Source: Dastarcus helophoroides (lineage: Eukaryota; Arthropoda; Insecta; Coleoptera; Bothrideridae). Taken from it: DNA of 64,000 nucleotides. How positions within the stretch are numbered: the first letter of the stretch is position 1; each line of letters begins with the position of its first letter. This document shows, piece by piece, positions 12,501 to 23,633 of this stretch. The notes below the pieces were generated by a model that searched no databases, had not been told where the DNA came from, and was given only the letters and a program-made list of their open reading frames with translations. Made by a program: the position numbers and the translations under genes. The stretch is taken from assembly GCA_028583605.1 (NCBI GenBank), contig CM053329.1:35587992-35651991 (forward strand), in the 5' to 3' direction.

Positions 12501-13424
12501 GGTTTGATTTTATTTTTTTATTAACTTCACGTAAAGAAGGTATAAATAAAATCAAAATTATAGTAAATTTAATTCCTGCAAGAAAACTTATTACAGTTTT
12601 TTGTAAGGCTGCTGGGCCTTATGAAAAAGCCAGTATTTGTTCAATGCTGCAGTGGTTTCCCAAGAGGGTGAATTCGTTAAATGTATTCGTTCAGTTTAAG
12701 CAAATATCCTCCGAAAGTCACTTAAGCTGTAATATCGACCCTTGAGAAAGAAGATTTGCAGATGTTCCACATGCCATCATCCACTTGTCTCCTGTGGGAC
12801 ATTTCGCAGACATCCGTGACCCCATGATGGTCACTGGATACTTTATTACAGTCGAGGCAGTAAAATTTATGTCTAAAGCAAGCAAACTGATCCCAGGGGG
12901 TATTTATTAGTAGAAAAACCACCGGAACGGATCGATATTTCTCCCTTCTTAATAGCTTCTTTTATAGATCTAGATATCCCTGCTTTACACCACGAACATC
13001 ACACCGAAATGTCCTCAAAGTCTTAATAAGGAGGTGGGATGGTCACATACATATTTCGTCACAATAACTGGCAGGTATTTCGTCAGTCACACAAGCTTCG
13101 TATCAGTTAGGGCAATAAACGAGAGACTTATTGATATGCAGGGGTGGATGAAGCTTGCGTGGGCTCCTAAATATTTTTATAATAGAAAAATATGACGAAA
13201 CATCTAAAAAAAAGTCAACATCCAAAAAACTTTATCTAAAAATATTTCTGATTATTAAAAGGCAACATTTGGTGCACTTGTTGTTCACCCTGAAATCTTC
13301 CCTTGTTGATTTGCTCAAAAGGTAAAAGTATGGAAATATTCAGGTTAAAAGTTTATATTTTTTATACTAAAATGCTTCAATCGTTGTGATAATCCAAATG
13401 ATTTTTAAAATTTGAATCCAACAA
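12501..13424. other. Largely unique sequence; one unclassified short frame
   Basis: Composition is less repetitive. A minus-strand 66-codon frame at 12,722-12,922 is unusually rich in Cys and His (C-x6-C-x2-C, then HH, C, H, C) for chance translation, but I see no complete zinc-binding pattern, no splice context and no known domain. It is recorded here only as a candidate fragment. Confidence 0.35.
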
Positions 13425-13625
13425 ATACATGGAAACCAAAGGAAGACCAAATGTAAATAGAATGAAACCTAGACCAGCGCTATAGACGAGTGCAATGGAT
13501 CATAGGTTCCATTTGGATACACCAAACTGACGAGGTCCAATAAGATCGAAACTGGTCTTCGGTTTCCAAATTCTGAATTTGAATATGTTAAAACCAATGC
13601 ATCAGAACAAAAACTAGATATAAAA
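13425..13625 (+). mobile_element. Hammerhead-bearing repeat, family 3
   Basis: Broken copy of the foldback at 30,886-31,074. The right part holds the hammerhead at 13,522-13,562 and then TTTCCAAATTCTGAATTTG. The left arm (ATGGAAACCAAAGGAAGACC) is recognisable at 13,434 but diverges into unrelated sequence. Confidence 0.6.
13522..13562 (+). ncRNA. Hammerhead ribozyme, family 3
   Basis: Segments in order: stem I CCAAA, core CTGACGA, stem II GGTC with GATC (one G-U pair) around CAATAA, core GAA plus the A that opens stem III, stem III ACTGGT, cleavage triplet GTC, stem I return TTCGG. Stem I has one A-C mismatch. All invariant core positions of the hammerhead consensus are present. Stem III is too short for a hairpin, as in the dimer-type hammerheads of Penelope-like elements. 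Confidence 0.65.
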
Positions 13626-14540
13626 CAACGTCACATAAAAAGTGGTGCGTTATCGTAGTCAAGCTTCTGGTGAAATACCAGATTTCAGCTATTAATCGTT
13701 TTCATTTTTTGGGTAGGAAACAGGACGCACTTCCGTGCAGACCAGCGGTTAAAATCCGTGTAAAATTTCTCCTGCGACAGATGATGGATGCGCCCCTTCA
13801 AGGGTAATATACCTTGAAGACTAATTAAAGAAATGAAAGGGTTCGCCTATTTCGAGTTTCATAAAAAAACCAACCGAATGGGATGTGGAAAGACATGGAT
13901 GTATGCTTTAGTCTGGTCTTCAAACGCCCTCGAAACTCATGTTTGTTTATAATTCATCCCCGGGATAGATTTAATTGTTTCTGACGAGTTAGCCCCCTTT
14001 GAAATGTTTACATTACACGCATCTGTCAACGCTGGAGATTTTTTCATCGTTTATTGTGGTGGTTGAAAAAAAAATACTTACAGTGCTCGAATTATTCTCT
14101 GCCAGGCACACAAAAATGACACAATTATAAACTAAAGACAAAAGGCTGACTAAATTCGATTGTATTCAGTTAGTTTGGCATAATGAAGAGTGATTAATAT
14201 GTGGTGGGGTTGCGAAAATGGCCGCCAGCATACGTGATGTATACAGATTAAAACAAACATACGGATATCCTAAACAATAAACGGCAGGTTGAAGTTCCTT
14301 ATAAGAAGTCATATCGCACGCATAGTTACATAATTGAATCTTCAATTGACTTCTTATTGGTCTTAATAGAAAATTCCACACAGGAAGTCCCAAGTGCGCT
14401 TCTCATACATATCTGGTGGTATTAGGACACCGGCTTTAGAAATGTAAATAAAAACAATTTGTATGTTATCCAAGCAACGTAAAATTACCAAACATCATAA
14501 CTTTTTTGAGTTAAATTAGGCACATTGTTTGAAAATTTGA
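13626..14540. other. No gene seen; probably unique sequence
   Basis: Apart from a small hairpin (CTTCAAGG/CCTTGAAG near 13,796) I see nothing identifiable. The 75-codon minus-strand frame at 14,166-14,393 has no visible domain. Confidence 0.45.
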
Positions 14541-15465
14541 GATAGTAAGTTTTAATTTGGCAGAAACACCTTTTGGCCTTGAGTTGACCATGAAAGATCA
14601 CATTGATTAGAATGAAGTTTGCACTCGTTCGATTTTAGAGCAACATTCAGGTACTCTTTTACCACAAAACTGTGTTTGTTTCATCCTTCATATCTGAAGA
14701 AGTGAAAAGGCAAAAAGGATAAAAGTAAGTAAGTTTTAATTTGGTAGAAACATCTTTTGGCCTTGAGTTGACAATGAAAAATCACATTGATTACGATGAA
14801 GTTTGCACTGATTCGATTTTAGATCAATATTCAGGTACTCTTTGACCACAAAACTATGTTTGTTTCATCCTTCATATCTGAAGAAGTGAAGAGGCAAAAA
14901 GGATAACAGTAAGTAAGTTTTAATTTGGTAGAAACATCTTTTGGCCTTGAGTTGACAATGAAAAATCCATCCCATTGATTAGGATGAAATTTGCACTGGT
15001 TCGATTTTAGATCAATATTCAAATACTCTTCCACCACAGAACTAAGTTTGTTTTATACTTCATATTTGAAGAAGTAAAGAGGCAAAAAGGATAAAATTAA
15101 GTAGGTTTTAATTTGGTAGAAACATCTTTTGGCCTTGAGTTAACAATGAAAGATCCCATTGATTAGGATGAAATTTGCACCGGTTCGATTTTAGATCAAT
15201 ATTCAAATACTCTTTTATCACAGAACTATGTTTGTTTCATCCTTCATATCTGAAGAAGTAAAGAGGCAAAAAGGATAAAAGTAAGTAGGTTTTAATCTGG
15301 TAGAAACATCTTTTGGCCTTGGGTTGAAAATGACAGATCCCATTGATTAGGATGAAGTTTGACTGGTTCGATTTTAGATCAATATTCAGATACTCTTTGA
15401 CCGCAGAACTATATTTGTTTCATCCTTCATATCTGAAGAAGTGAAGAGACAAAATAGGTAAAAGG
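14541..15465. repeat. Tandem array, five units of ~184 bp
   Basis: The marker TTTAATTTGG recurs at 14,551, 14,735, 14,919, 15,107 and 15,291, giving periods of 184, 184, 188 and 184 bp. Every unit holds AACATCTTTTGGCCTTGAG, a TTCGATTTTAGA word and CATCCTTCATATCTGAAGAAG. Units differ by point changes, so the array is moderately old. No coding role is evident. Confidence 0.9.
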
Positions 15466-15547
15466 GGACAGCTGCAAAGTCAAAGAAGAGCAGGATGAGG
15501 AGCGATTCCAGCAAGACTTAAAGTTCATGAAGACAGGATATCAAGGT

Positions 15548-15720
15548 AGATGGAATTGAAATATAAATCTTTTCCCCTGAAACCAAGAAAGATTAAAAAA
15601 CACAACAGTGATGATAGCTTGGCTGTGGAAACTCGTTAGAGCAACCTTTGTTGTTTTTTTAATCCTTTTGGTTTCAAGGAGCAAGATTTGTATATTAATT
15701 TTACAAGATGACCAACTAGT
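15548..15720. mobile_element. Decayed Penelope-like tail, inverted pair
   Basis: Left side reads AATTGAAATATAAATC then CCCCTGAAACCAAGAAAG, i.e. the tail on the minus strand. It meets a plus-strand copy with TGATGATAGCTTGGCTGTGG, GAAACTCGTTAGAGC and GGTTTCAAGGAGCAAG. The hammerhead core is damaged (GTGATGA instead of CTGAAGA; an extra G before GAAAC). Confidence 0.5.
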
Positions 15721-16582
15721 TTCAACCAAACCAAAAAGGTTTCAGAATGAACCTTATTTATGTTCTACAAACATTTTTCTACCAGTTTTAGACGACTAGT
15801 CCATAGTCAAAAACAAGTCGAATGTTTCAGGAAAAGATGAATCTTTATTTGAAAAGACACCATTTTTGGAAAAAAAGTTCAAAAAGTATGATTTTGGAAC
15901 CAAGCCAAAATTTAAAATAGAGAAATTTTCGAAAAAAACTTAATTTTAAGAGAATAGGTTCAAAATTTAGAGAAAAAGATAAATTTCGAGAGTCGAAAAT
16001 TTCTAGAAATATGTTGAATATCGAATATTGAAATAAATCAAAATTTTAAGATAAAGCCAATCAAGAATTCAGTCTAAATTTCTGGAATTCAAATTCTAAA
16101 ATGCCAAAAATTTCTGAAAAATACTAAGAGAAATTTGTATATAAATTTTTGAAGATGACCAACGGCTAGTCCGTTCCACCAAAAAGGTTTCAGAATGTAC
16201 TTGATTTATGTTTTACAAAAATTTTTCTCACCAATTACAGATGACCAGTCCATTGTCAAAAACAAGTCGAATGTTTTAGCAAAAGATGAATCCATATATG
16301 AAAAGAGACGATTTTTGGAAAAAAAAGTCTAAAAAGTATAATTTTGGAACCAAATCGAAATTTAAAATAGAGAAATTTTCGAAAAAAACTTAATTTTAAG
16401 AGAATAGGTTCAAAATTTAGAAAAAGATGAATGTCGAGGGTCCAAAACATCTAGAAATATGTTGAGTATAGAATATTGAGATAAAATCAAAATTTCAAGA
16501 TAAAGCCAAACAAGAATCCAGTCTAAATTTCTGTAATTCAAATTCTAAAATGTCGAAATTCTCCAGAAAAATGCTAGGAGAA
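15685..16582. repeat. ~449-bp tandem duplication including a Penelope-like end
   Basis: AAACAAGTCGAATG occurs at 15,811 and 16,260, and the sequence on either side aligns. Each copy begins with the element end (GATGACCAAC... CCAAAAAGG), followed by CAGAATG and a purine-rich quasi-repeat. The duplication must postdate insertion of the Penelope-like copy. Confidence 0.7.
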
Positions 16583-18190
16583 ATAATCGTGTTTCAAAAA
16601 AGGGCGAAATTTTGAGAAATACGATGGAAATTTCGAAAAAACTTAAAAATGTTTCGAAAAATAATGATATTTCGAAAGAAAGGCCACATTTTAAGAAATA
16701 TCTACAGTCGCATGAAAAAAACATTAAAATTGCGATTAAATTTTAATTTTCTAAAGTAAGTCAACTAAAAAAGTTGAATTTTACCAATAAAGTCGAATTT
16801 TGAGGAAAAACTGAATTTCGATCAAAAAAAGATTGAGAAAAAATAAACAAAATGGCACCGAATGCTTTGAAAAAATAGTTTAACCTTGAGAATACTTGTT
16901 TGCAAAAAAGACGAATTTTGAGCAGAAATCTTAATTCTGGGAAAAAAAACGAATTCCGAGGTAAAAGTTGAAATTTCCAGAAATATAACACAAACGATCT
17001 GATCTTGGGATAAGTCGAAATTTCGAAAAAAGACGGATTTTGATAAAAATGTCGAACTTTTGAGAAAAGATGAATTTCAAGGAAAAATCTACATCTTCAA
17101 ATACCAAAAACCAATTTTGAAAAAAATTCGAAATTTCGAGACAAGCGAATTTTCAGAAAAAAGTCGAAATTTCGAAAAAGATGGATTTGGACAAAAATGT
17201 CAAAATTTCGAAAAAAAAGACGAATTTCGAAAAAGAATCTACATTTTCAAAGACAAAAACGAATTTTGAGCAAAAAATCTAATTTCTAAGAAATAAACGA
17301 ATTTCTAGGTAAAAGCTGAGATTTCCAGAAATATAACATAAAAGTTCTGATCTTGAGATAAAGTCGAAATTTCGAAAAAAGACGAATTTTGAGAAAAATT
17401 TCGAAATTTTGAGAAAAAGACAAATCTCGAGGAAAAAAATCTACATTTCCAAAAACAAAGCGAATTTTGAAAGAAATTCAAGAAAATTCGAGTCGAAACG
17501 AATTTTCGAAAAAAAGTCGAATTTAGAAAAAAGTCATTTTCAGAAATATTAGTGCAGAATTCTGAGATAAACATAAACATTTGGAGAAGAGGACAAACTT
17601 AAAAAAAAAGTCAAAATTTCAGAAAGATAATGGAGTTTCGAAATAGAACCAACATTTTGAGGAAACACTTTAAATTTCTAATAAAACTTTTCAATTGAAA
17701 AAAAAATTTCCAGAGACAGTCAAAGTCATAAAAGACCTGATCTTGAGATAAAGTCGAAATTTCGAAAAAAGACGTATTTTGATAAAAATGTCGAAAATTC
17801 GAGAAAAAGACGAATTTCGAGGAAAAAATCCACATTTCCAAAAACAAAAACCAATTTTGAAGAAAATTCTAAATTTCGAAACAACGAATTTTCAAAAAAA
17901 AAGTCGAAATTTAGAAAAAAAAGGATTTTGACAACAATGTCGAAATGTTGAGAAAAAGACGAATTTCGAGGAAAAAAATCTACATTACCACAAACAAAAC
18001 CAATTTGGAAGAAAATTCAAAATTTCGAGACACAACGAATTTTCGAAATAAAGTCGCAATTTCGAAAAAGACGGATTTTGACAAAAATGTTGAAATTTCC
18101 AGAAAAAGACGAATTTCAAGAAAAAAAATCTACATTTCCAAAAACAAAAACCAATTCTGAAAAAAATTCGAAATATCGAGAAAGAACGAA
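16583..18190 (+). repeat. Purine-rich quasi-repeat with ~150-bp units
   Basis: The marker AAAAATCTACATTTCCAAA (with variants) recurs near 17,083, 17,232, 17,437, 17,823, 17,973 and 18,121, mostly about 150 bp apart. Between markers are GTCGAAATTTCGAAAAA and GACGAATTTTGAG words. Open frames of 69-91 codons on both strands are by-products of this array. Confidence 0.65.
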
Positions 18191-20505
18191 TTTTGGCATT
18201 TTGGTAACATTTTCCACAAAAGCACTCTATTTTTAATTTTATCCTAAATTTTCAACTGTGGAATTTTCGGTTTTTGGAAACTTCTAATTCATTATTTAAA
18301 AATTCAGACTTTTTCTGAAAATTTGGAATTATTTTATAAATTCTGGAAATAATGGTACATTTCCAAACAAATTCGACTATTTTATCGACTTTTCCCTCAA
18401 AATTTGCAGTGAAATAAAATAAATATTTTGCAAATAAATAAAAGTCGAACTTTTGAGGTTAAAGTTGAAAATTGGAAGCTATACCTGATTTTATGGAAGA
18501 AAACGTCGCATTTTGAAAAGAAAAAATGGAATTTTGAAAAGAAACCAGTCGAAACATTTTAGACAGTTCAAGTTTCTTTTGCAATTTCTACCTTTTCTCA
18601 AAATGTTTAATTTTTTTCCTCTAAAGTTGAATTTTGAAAGAAAAAGTTTAATCTTGAAAGACAAAGTCAAATTTTGACAGAAAAAGTCGAATTTTTAAAG
18701 GAAAAACACTGAAAATATTTAGGACATTTCGAATTTGTTTTAGAATTTCTACCTTTTCTGAAAATTTTTATTAATTTTTCCCCAAAATTCCGACTTTAAA
18801 GTCGAAGCAGCAGCAGAAGTAAATTTTGACTTTTTGCTAGCAATGTTAACGTTTATTTTGAGAAATTTCGACCATTTCGTGCAATTTTAAGTTTATAAAT
18901 CGCAATGTTTGTGCAGCTTCTGAATTAAACCAATATTTTATTTAATAAACAATTTTATTTAAATCGCCTTTCAAATTTGTTTTGAATATCGCGCCCCAAT
19001 TTTTCTTTTGACATTTTTGCGAAATCGATCTCATGACAACTGAAAATTTGAACATTTCATCGAAATTTTGGACAAATTCGGATATTCGAGTCATATCATA
19101 TCATATCTCATATCATTTATATCTCAAATTTCAAACTCAAAATTTCTCTGGAATTTGTAAAGGATTTTGAACTTGAAATTTAGACGTTTTCTTTCCAAAA
19201 ATTTTGAATTTTGCACTAATCCTTCTTTTGACTTATTTTAAAAATGGATTGCTAAAAGATGCAATTGATCTTTGCCCTTATGACACGATGTTAAAGCAGA
19301 TGGCCATTCAGCATTTACATAAGTACTCACCTTTTTTTGGTGGCACGGACTTGTCCTTGGTTATCTTCAAAAATTGACATTCAAATCTTCAGTGGATTAC
19401 TTGACCACTAAAAATTTCTGCTTTTTATCGAAATTTCGGGTAAATTCGAATATTCAAGTTGTTATTTACAAACATTCGAATTTCAAACTCAAAATATTGA
19501 TGACATTTTTTAAAAAGATTTTCAAAGAAATTTAGACGTTTTCTTTCTAAAAATTTTGAATTTCGCGATTCTTTTGACATGTTTTTGAAACGGATCACTT
19601 GACAACTGTAAATTTCAGCTTTTTATCGAAATTTTGAGTAAATTCCAATATTTCAGTGTTATTTACAAAATTTCAAATATTAATCTCAAAATTTCGCCAA
19701 CATTTTTTTTTGATTTTGAGTTTAAAATTTAGTCGTTTACTTTTTAAAAATTTTACTAGTTTTCTCGAATTTTCGTCATTATTTTTAAAATTCTATATTT
19801 TTTAGAAATTTTCAGCTTCCCCAAAACGTAGGGTTCAAGAGTCGACATTTCGCGAAAAAATCGAATATTCGAAGTTAAAGTCGAAATATCGAAATTAAAA
19901 TCGAAAATTGCTGGACCAACTCCAAATTATAAAAGAATTTCTAGAACAATTTGCAAATTTTCTTCGAGTTCGAATTTTTCCAGTTTTTTCTCAAACGGTT
20001 GAGCTTAAAGTTGCAATGTTTATTCATTTTTTTATTATAAAATGCCAACCTAAAACTCGAAATGTATGGATCTTTTAAGAAGAACTTGACTTATTTTTTT
20101 AAAATTTACTTAACCCCAAAGTTTTTTTTAACTAAATTTCGAATTGAAACTGAAAATTCCAATGCATTAATTTAAAATCTTCTTTCTTTCCGTTATTTAA
20201 AAAAAATTGTTTAGGGTTTGACGTGAAAACGAGAATATTTTTGTTAGAAATTTCAACACCTTTTTTAGCCTTTTCAACTTTTAACGGTAACATCGAAATT
20301 TCGAGTTAAATCCCATTTTTCCCAAAATTTAAAGATTGTTTCTCAAAATAGTTGAATCTAGAAATTGGACTTTTACAAAAATGATTTTTAAGTAACTTCT
20401 CAAATTTTTCATTTTCGTTTCAACTTATAATTCGATTTTTTGTAATATGAAGTGTTCCAAAAGTTGTGTGTTGCTGAAATTTTTTAGAATGTTTGGATAT
20501 GTTCC
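18191..20505 (-). repeat. Pyrimidine-rich quasi-repeat after a strand switch
   Basis: At about 18,190 the purine bias flips to the minus strand and stays there. A Penelope-like end fragment (TTTTTTTGGTGGCACGGAC then TTGTCCTTGGTTATCTTC) sits at about 19,331-19,380. A duplicated stretch of roughly 400 bp is visible (GAATTTTGCACTAATCC near 19,204 against TTGAATTTCGCGATTC near 19,556). No gene is seen. Confidence 0.5.
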
Positions 20506-20512
20506 TTACTTA

Positions 20513-22500
20513 CAACAAAGTAACTTTGATGTGATGTTCAGGGCATCAAGGCATAGAAGGGAACGAAAAGGCAGATAGTCTTGCAAAAGAGGCCTCTCTT
20601 CGGCCCAGAACCATACTGTGGTCTTACAAAAAGTCACGTAAAAAATGAAATATATATTTGGGAGACAAACCAAAGGCTGCCATACTGGAGGAAAACTCCA
20701 GATCTAAGGCAGTCAGAAAAGTTCATTACTATCTCAAAAAGGAAGTCTGAGCAGCTTCTCGAACTGAAACAGAACGACTTAAGAATAATAATGTGACTTT
20801 TCACATAACACTTTCTAGTAAAATATCACCTTAAGAAGATTGGAAAAGTGGATACAGATTCTGTAACGCAACAACAAAAACAACAGAACACCTGCTATGC
20901 AAATGCATGGCCCAGTTCTGTAGAAGGCTCAAATTTCTTGAAAGAGTGACCCTGATATCTTAAGAAATAAGAGAAGCAGCTTCTAAAAAGATAATACACA
21001 AACGGATTCAAACAAACAGAGGGAGTAGGTCTAGGAATATGGGGTCCTAATTTGACACTCTCTGAACCCCTAGGAAACACTCCCATAATTTTCCAAGCAG
21101 AACTGTTTGCTAAAACTGTCTAAGCAAAAGAGTGCTTTCAAAAACGACTCAGAAACCTACAGGTTTATATCGATTTGGATAACCAGGCTGCACTAAAGAC
21201 TCTAAAGTCGTTTAGAACCAAGTCAAAACTGGCCTGGGAATGCAAACAATTCCTGAAGCAACTGGTTGCAAATAACAAAGTAACTTTGATCTGAGTTCCA
21301 GGGTATCAAGGCATAGAAGGGAACAAAGAGGCAGATAGACTCGCAAAATCAATAACACCTCTTTTCGTCCCAGAACCACACTGTGGCCTTACAAAAAGCC
21401 ATGTAAAAAATGAAATAGATACTTGGGAGGCAAACCAGAGTCCTGCCATACTGGAGGAAAACTCCAGGCCTAAGACAGTCAAAAAAGTTCATTAACTATC
21501 TCAAAAAGGAAGTCTGAGCAGCTTCTCGAACTGAACGAGAACGACTTAAGAATAATAATGGGACTTTTTACAGGACACTTTCCAGTAAAGTATCACCTTA
21601 AGAAGATTGGAAAAGTAGATGCAGGTTCTGTAACGCAGCAACAGAAACAACAGAACATCTGCTATGCAAATGCATGGCTCAGTTCTGTAGAAGGCTCAAA
21701 TTTCTTGTAAGAGTGACTCTGATACCCTAAGAAATAAGAGAAGCAGCTTCTAAAAAGATAATACACAGACGGATCCAAACAAACAAAGGGAGTAGGACTA
21801 GGAATATGGGATCCTAATTTACGACTTTCTGAATCCCTAGGAAACACTCCCACAATTTTCCAAGCAGAACTGGCTTGCTACAATTCCGTGTGCAAAAGAG
21901 TGCTTTCAAAAAGGACTCAGAAACGTACAGGTTTATATCGTTTTGATAACCAGGCTGCATTAAAGACTCTAAAGTCGTTCAGAATCGAGTCAAAACGGGC
22001 TTGGGAATGCAAACAATTCCTGAAGCAACTGGCTGCAAACAACAAAGTAACTTTGATGTGGGTTCCAGGTCATCAAGGGATAGAAGGGAACGAAGAGGCA
22101 GATAGAGTCGCAAAAGAGGCCTCAATCACACCTCTCTTCGGCCCAGGACCCCATCGTCAAACAAAAAGCCACGTAAAAAATGAAATAGATACTTGGGAGA
22201 CAAACCAAAGGCTGCCATACTGGAGGAAAACTCCAGGCCTAAGACAGTCAAAAAAGTTCATCACTATTTCAGAACCAGCTTCTCGAACTGAACAAGAACG
22301 CCTTAGGAATAATAATGGGACTTTTTACAGGACACTTTCCAGTAAATGTACCACTTTAAGAAGATGGGAAAAGTGGATGCAGATTCTGTTACGCAGCAAC
22401 AGAAACAACAGAACATCTGATATGCGAATGCATGGCTTAGTTCTGTAAAAGGCTCAAATTTCTTGACAGTGTGACCTTGTCACCACAAGAAATTAGAAAA
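20513..22500 (+). mobile_element. Tandem copies of the RNase H end of an I-like non-LTR element
   Basis: A partial unit (20,513-20,970) is followed by two full units starting at 20,971 and 21,738, marked by GAGAAGCAGCTTCTAAAAAG, a period of 767 bp. Each full unit runs from the start of the RNase HI domain through the WVPGHQG motif and a C-terminal tail (RRWEKWMQ-like) that leads straight into the next unit's RNase H. Unit 2 is dead: its first acidic motif reads YTNGF, and stops follow. Unit 3 is intact over the domain. No reverse transcriptase lies beside the array, so it is a 3' fragment amplified locally or during insertion. Confidence 0.8.
21762..22448 (+). CDS. Intact RNase H frame of an I-like non-LTR element (unit 3)
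   Basis: The frame is open for 228 codons, starting right after a TAA; the first ATG in it is at 21,888. Without the residues before that ATG the first two motifs would be lost, so I annotate the whole open stretch as an element fragment. In order it shows YTDGSKQTKG (first Asp), FQAEL (Glu), YRFDNQAALKTL (second Asp) and WVPGHQGIEGNEEADRVAKE (His and last Asp). All four carboxylates expected of RNase HI are therefore present. In its family this domain removes the RNA strand after reverse transcription. The tail (NGTFYRTLSS, RRWEKWMQ) is the usual C-terminal extension, without a clear zinc knuckle. A lone RNase H frame with no transcription signal is more likely a recent fossil than a working gene. 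Confidence 0.7.
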   Translation, partial: YTDGSKQTKGVGLGIWDPNLRLSESLGNTPTIFQAELACYNSVCKRVLSKRTQKRTGLYRFDNQAALKTLKSFRIESKRAWECKQFLKQLAANNKVTLMWVPGHQGIEGNEEADRVAKEASITPLFGPGPHRQTKSHVKNEIDTWETNQRLPYWRKTPGLRQSKKFITISEPASRTEQERLRNNNGTFYRTLSSKCTTLRRWEKWMQILLRSNRNNRTSDMRMHGLVL

Positions 22501-23008
22501 ACAGCTCCTAAAAAGATAAGAGTCTATGTAAAGAGTCCAAACATGTTGGACAATCATTAAAAAATTAGAGATCCTAATGGGTCGCAGTGCTAAGAGGTGT
22601 AAAAGCCTATACGACTCTACTTTCAAAACTGTAGATGTTCCTTACTTGATCCGAAATACTTGCCAAATTCATACTAAACCTTGACAACAAAATTCTAATT
22701 GATGTCAGGAACAGAAGAGCCTCATTCGCTGGTACTTTTTTAGGCATTTCGAAAGTAGAATTCAACAATAAAATTTTTTTCTTTCGTTACGAAATCAAAT
22801 CAATAAAACAGTTTTTTTGGGGTTATGTTAGTTCCCTTGTCTATTTAGGATACTGATCAAGTACTGGGAAAACTTTTTGGTACATACGGAATAATTTATT
22901 GGTTTATCTTTCCAAAAATTAGATTCTTTTTTTAAATTCTTAATTCAAATCAGAATTTAAGAAACCAGAATGCAGTAAGTCATCAAATAATAAGCATAAT
23001 ATGGAACA
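22501..23008. other. 3' flank of the RNase H array and presumed intron
   Basis: The first ~150 bp look like the untranslated end of the non-LTR element. The rest is AT-rich and, on the minus strand, would be the start of the intron that follows the exon at 23,015-23,633. Confidence 0.4.
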
Positions 23009-23017
23009 ACTTACCTT
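23009..23017 (-). promoter_or_regulatory. Splice donor of the host exon
   Basis: Reading the minus strand, AAAG is followed by GTAAGT, with the GT at 23,014-23,013. It matches the donor consensus at all six intron positions and ends the exon in phase 1. Confidence 0.75.
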
Positions 23018-23633
23018 TGGCACACTTCCTGCATCGTCTCCTGGGAAAAGAAGAATGTTTAACGCCTGCTTCATGCGCAGCTCCATCAACAACATCAAAA
23101 TCAGACGCAAGCGGCGCACCTTGCAGGAAATCTTCCTTCAAACTTTTTATCGACGAGGTGGCGCTACTCCCTCTGCTCGATCTATCCCTACCAGGAAAAG
23201 TCCCAATCGAATGCCTCCGTTGACGATTCTTCGCCGAAATATTATAATATCTACAAGTGTCCTTATCCAAAAACACCTCGTCCGAGGAAAGTTCATTCGC
23301 TTCCTCCTCCGAAGTGGGCAACGCGCAATAAACGAGTTCATTTCTCAAAATTTTTCCTCGTCGAAACGACGGATGGGTAGCCGCCAATTCTGGATCTATG
23401 TCTGACAATCTCGGTTCACCCATTATTAGTAATTCCTCGCTGGTGTCAGCTGATGCTGAACTGACTGATCGGAGGAAAGTTCGCAAGGCCGCCGTTTTGG
23501 AATTTTTCCTTGACGCGAAGGACGCATCCGAGGAGCTTCCCAGGCTATCAGCTTTTTTGATTTTGTTTCTTGTCGCGCAAGAAGGCTCGGAGGCACCAGG
23601 GACGGTGAAATATGATGGATTATCTAGAAGCAT
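23015..23633 (-). CDS. 5' coding exon of an unidentified host protein
   Basis: This is the best host coding sequence in the window. Its base composition and codon use stand out from the AT-rich surroundings. The ATG at 23,633 is the first after an in-frame TAA about 36 bases upstream, with A at -3. The frame runs 206 codons and then meets CCAAAG followed by GTAAGT, a canonical splice donor, so the remaining residues of the open frame (ending at 22,983) are intronic. The peptide is Ser/Arg-rich and hydrophilic, with no signal peptide or membrane segment. It has an acidic patch (TSEEEANELSSDE), a possible PKA-type site (RRHS) and a basic cluster near its end (PRRRCRKCAKG). This looks like the disordered N-terminal cytoplasmic or nuclear region of a longer protein. 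I do not recognise the family. The next exon is not visible in the repeats to the left. Confidence 0.75.

Noticed and set aside
14541..15465. CRISPR-like array
   Set aside because: The units are ~184 bp and similar throughout, with no short repeat and unique spacer pattern, and the DNA is eukaryotic.
23001..23405. 134-codon plus-strand frame opposite the host exon
   Set aside because: It lacks coding character. The minus strand has the start context, the splice donor and better residue composition.
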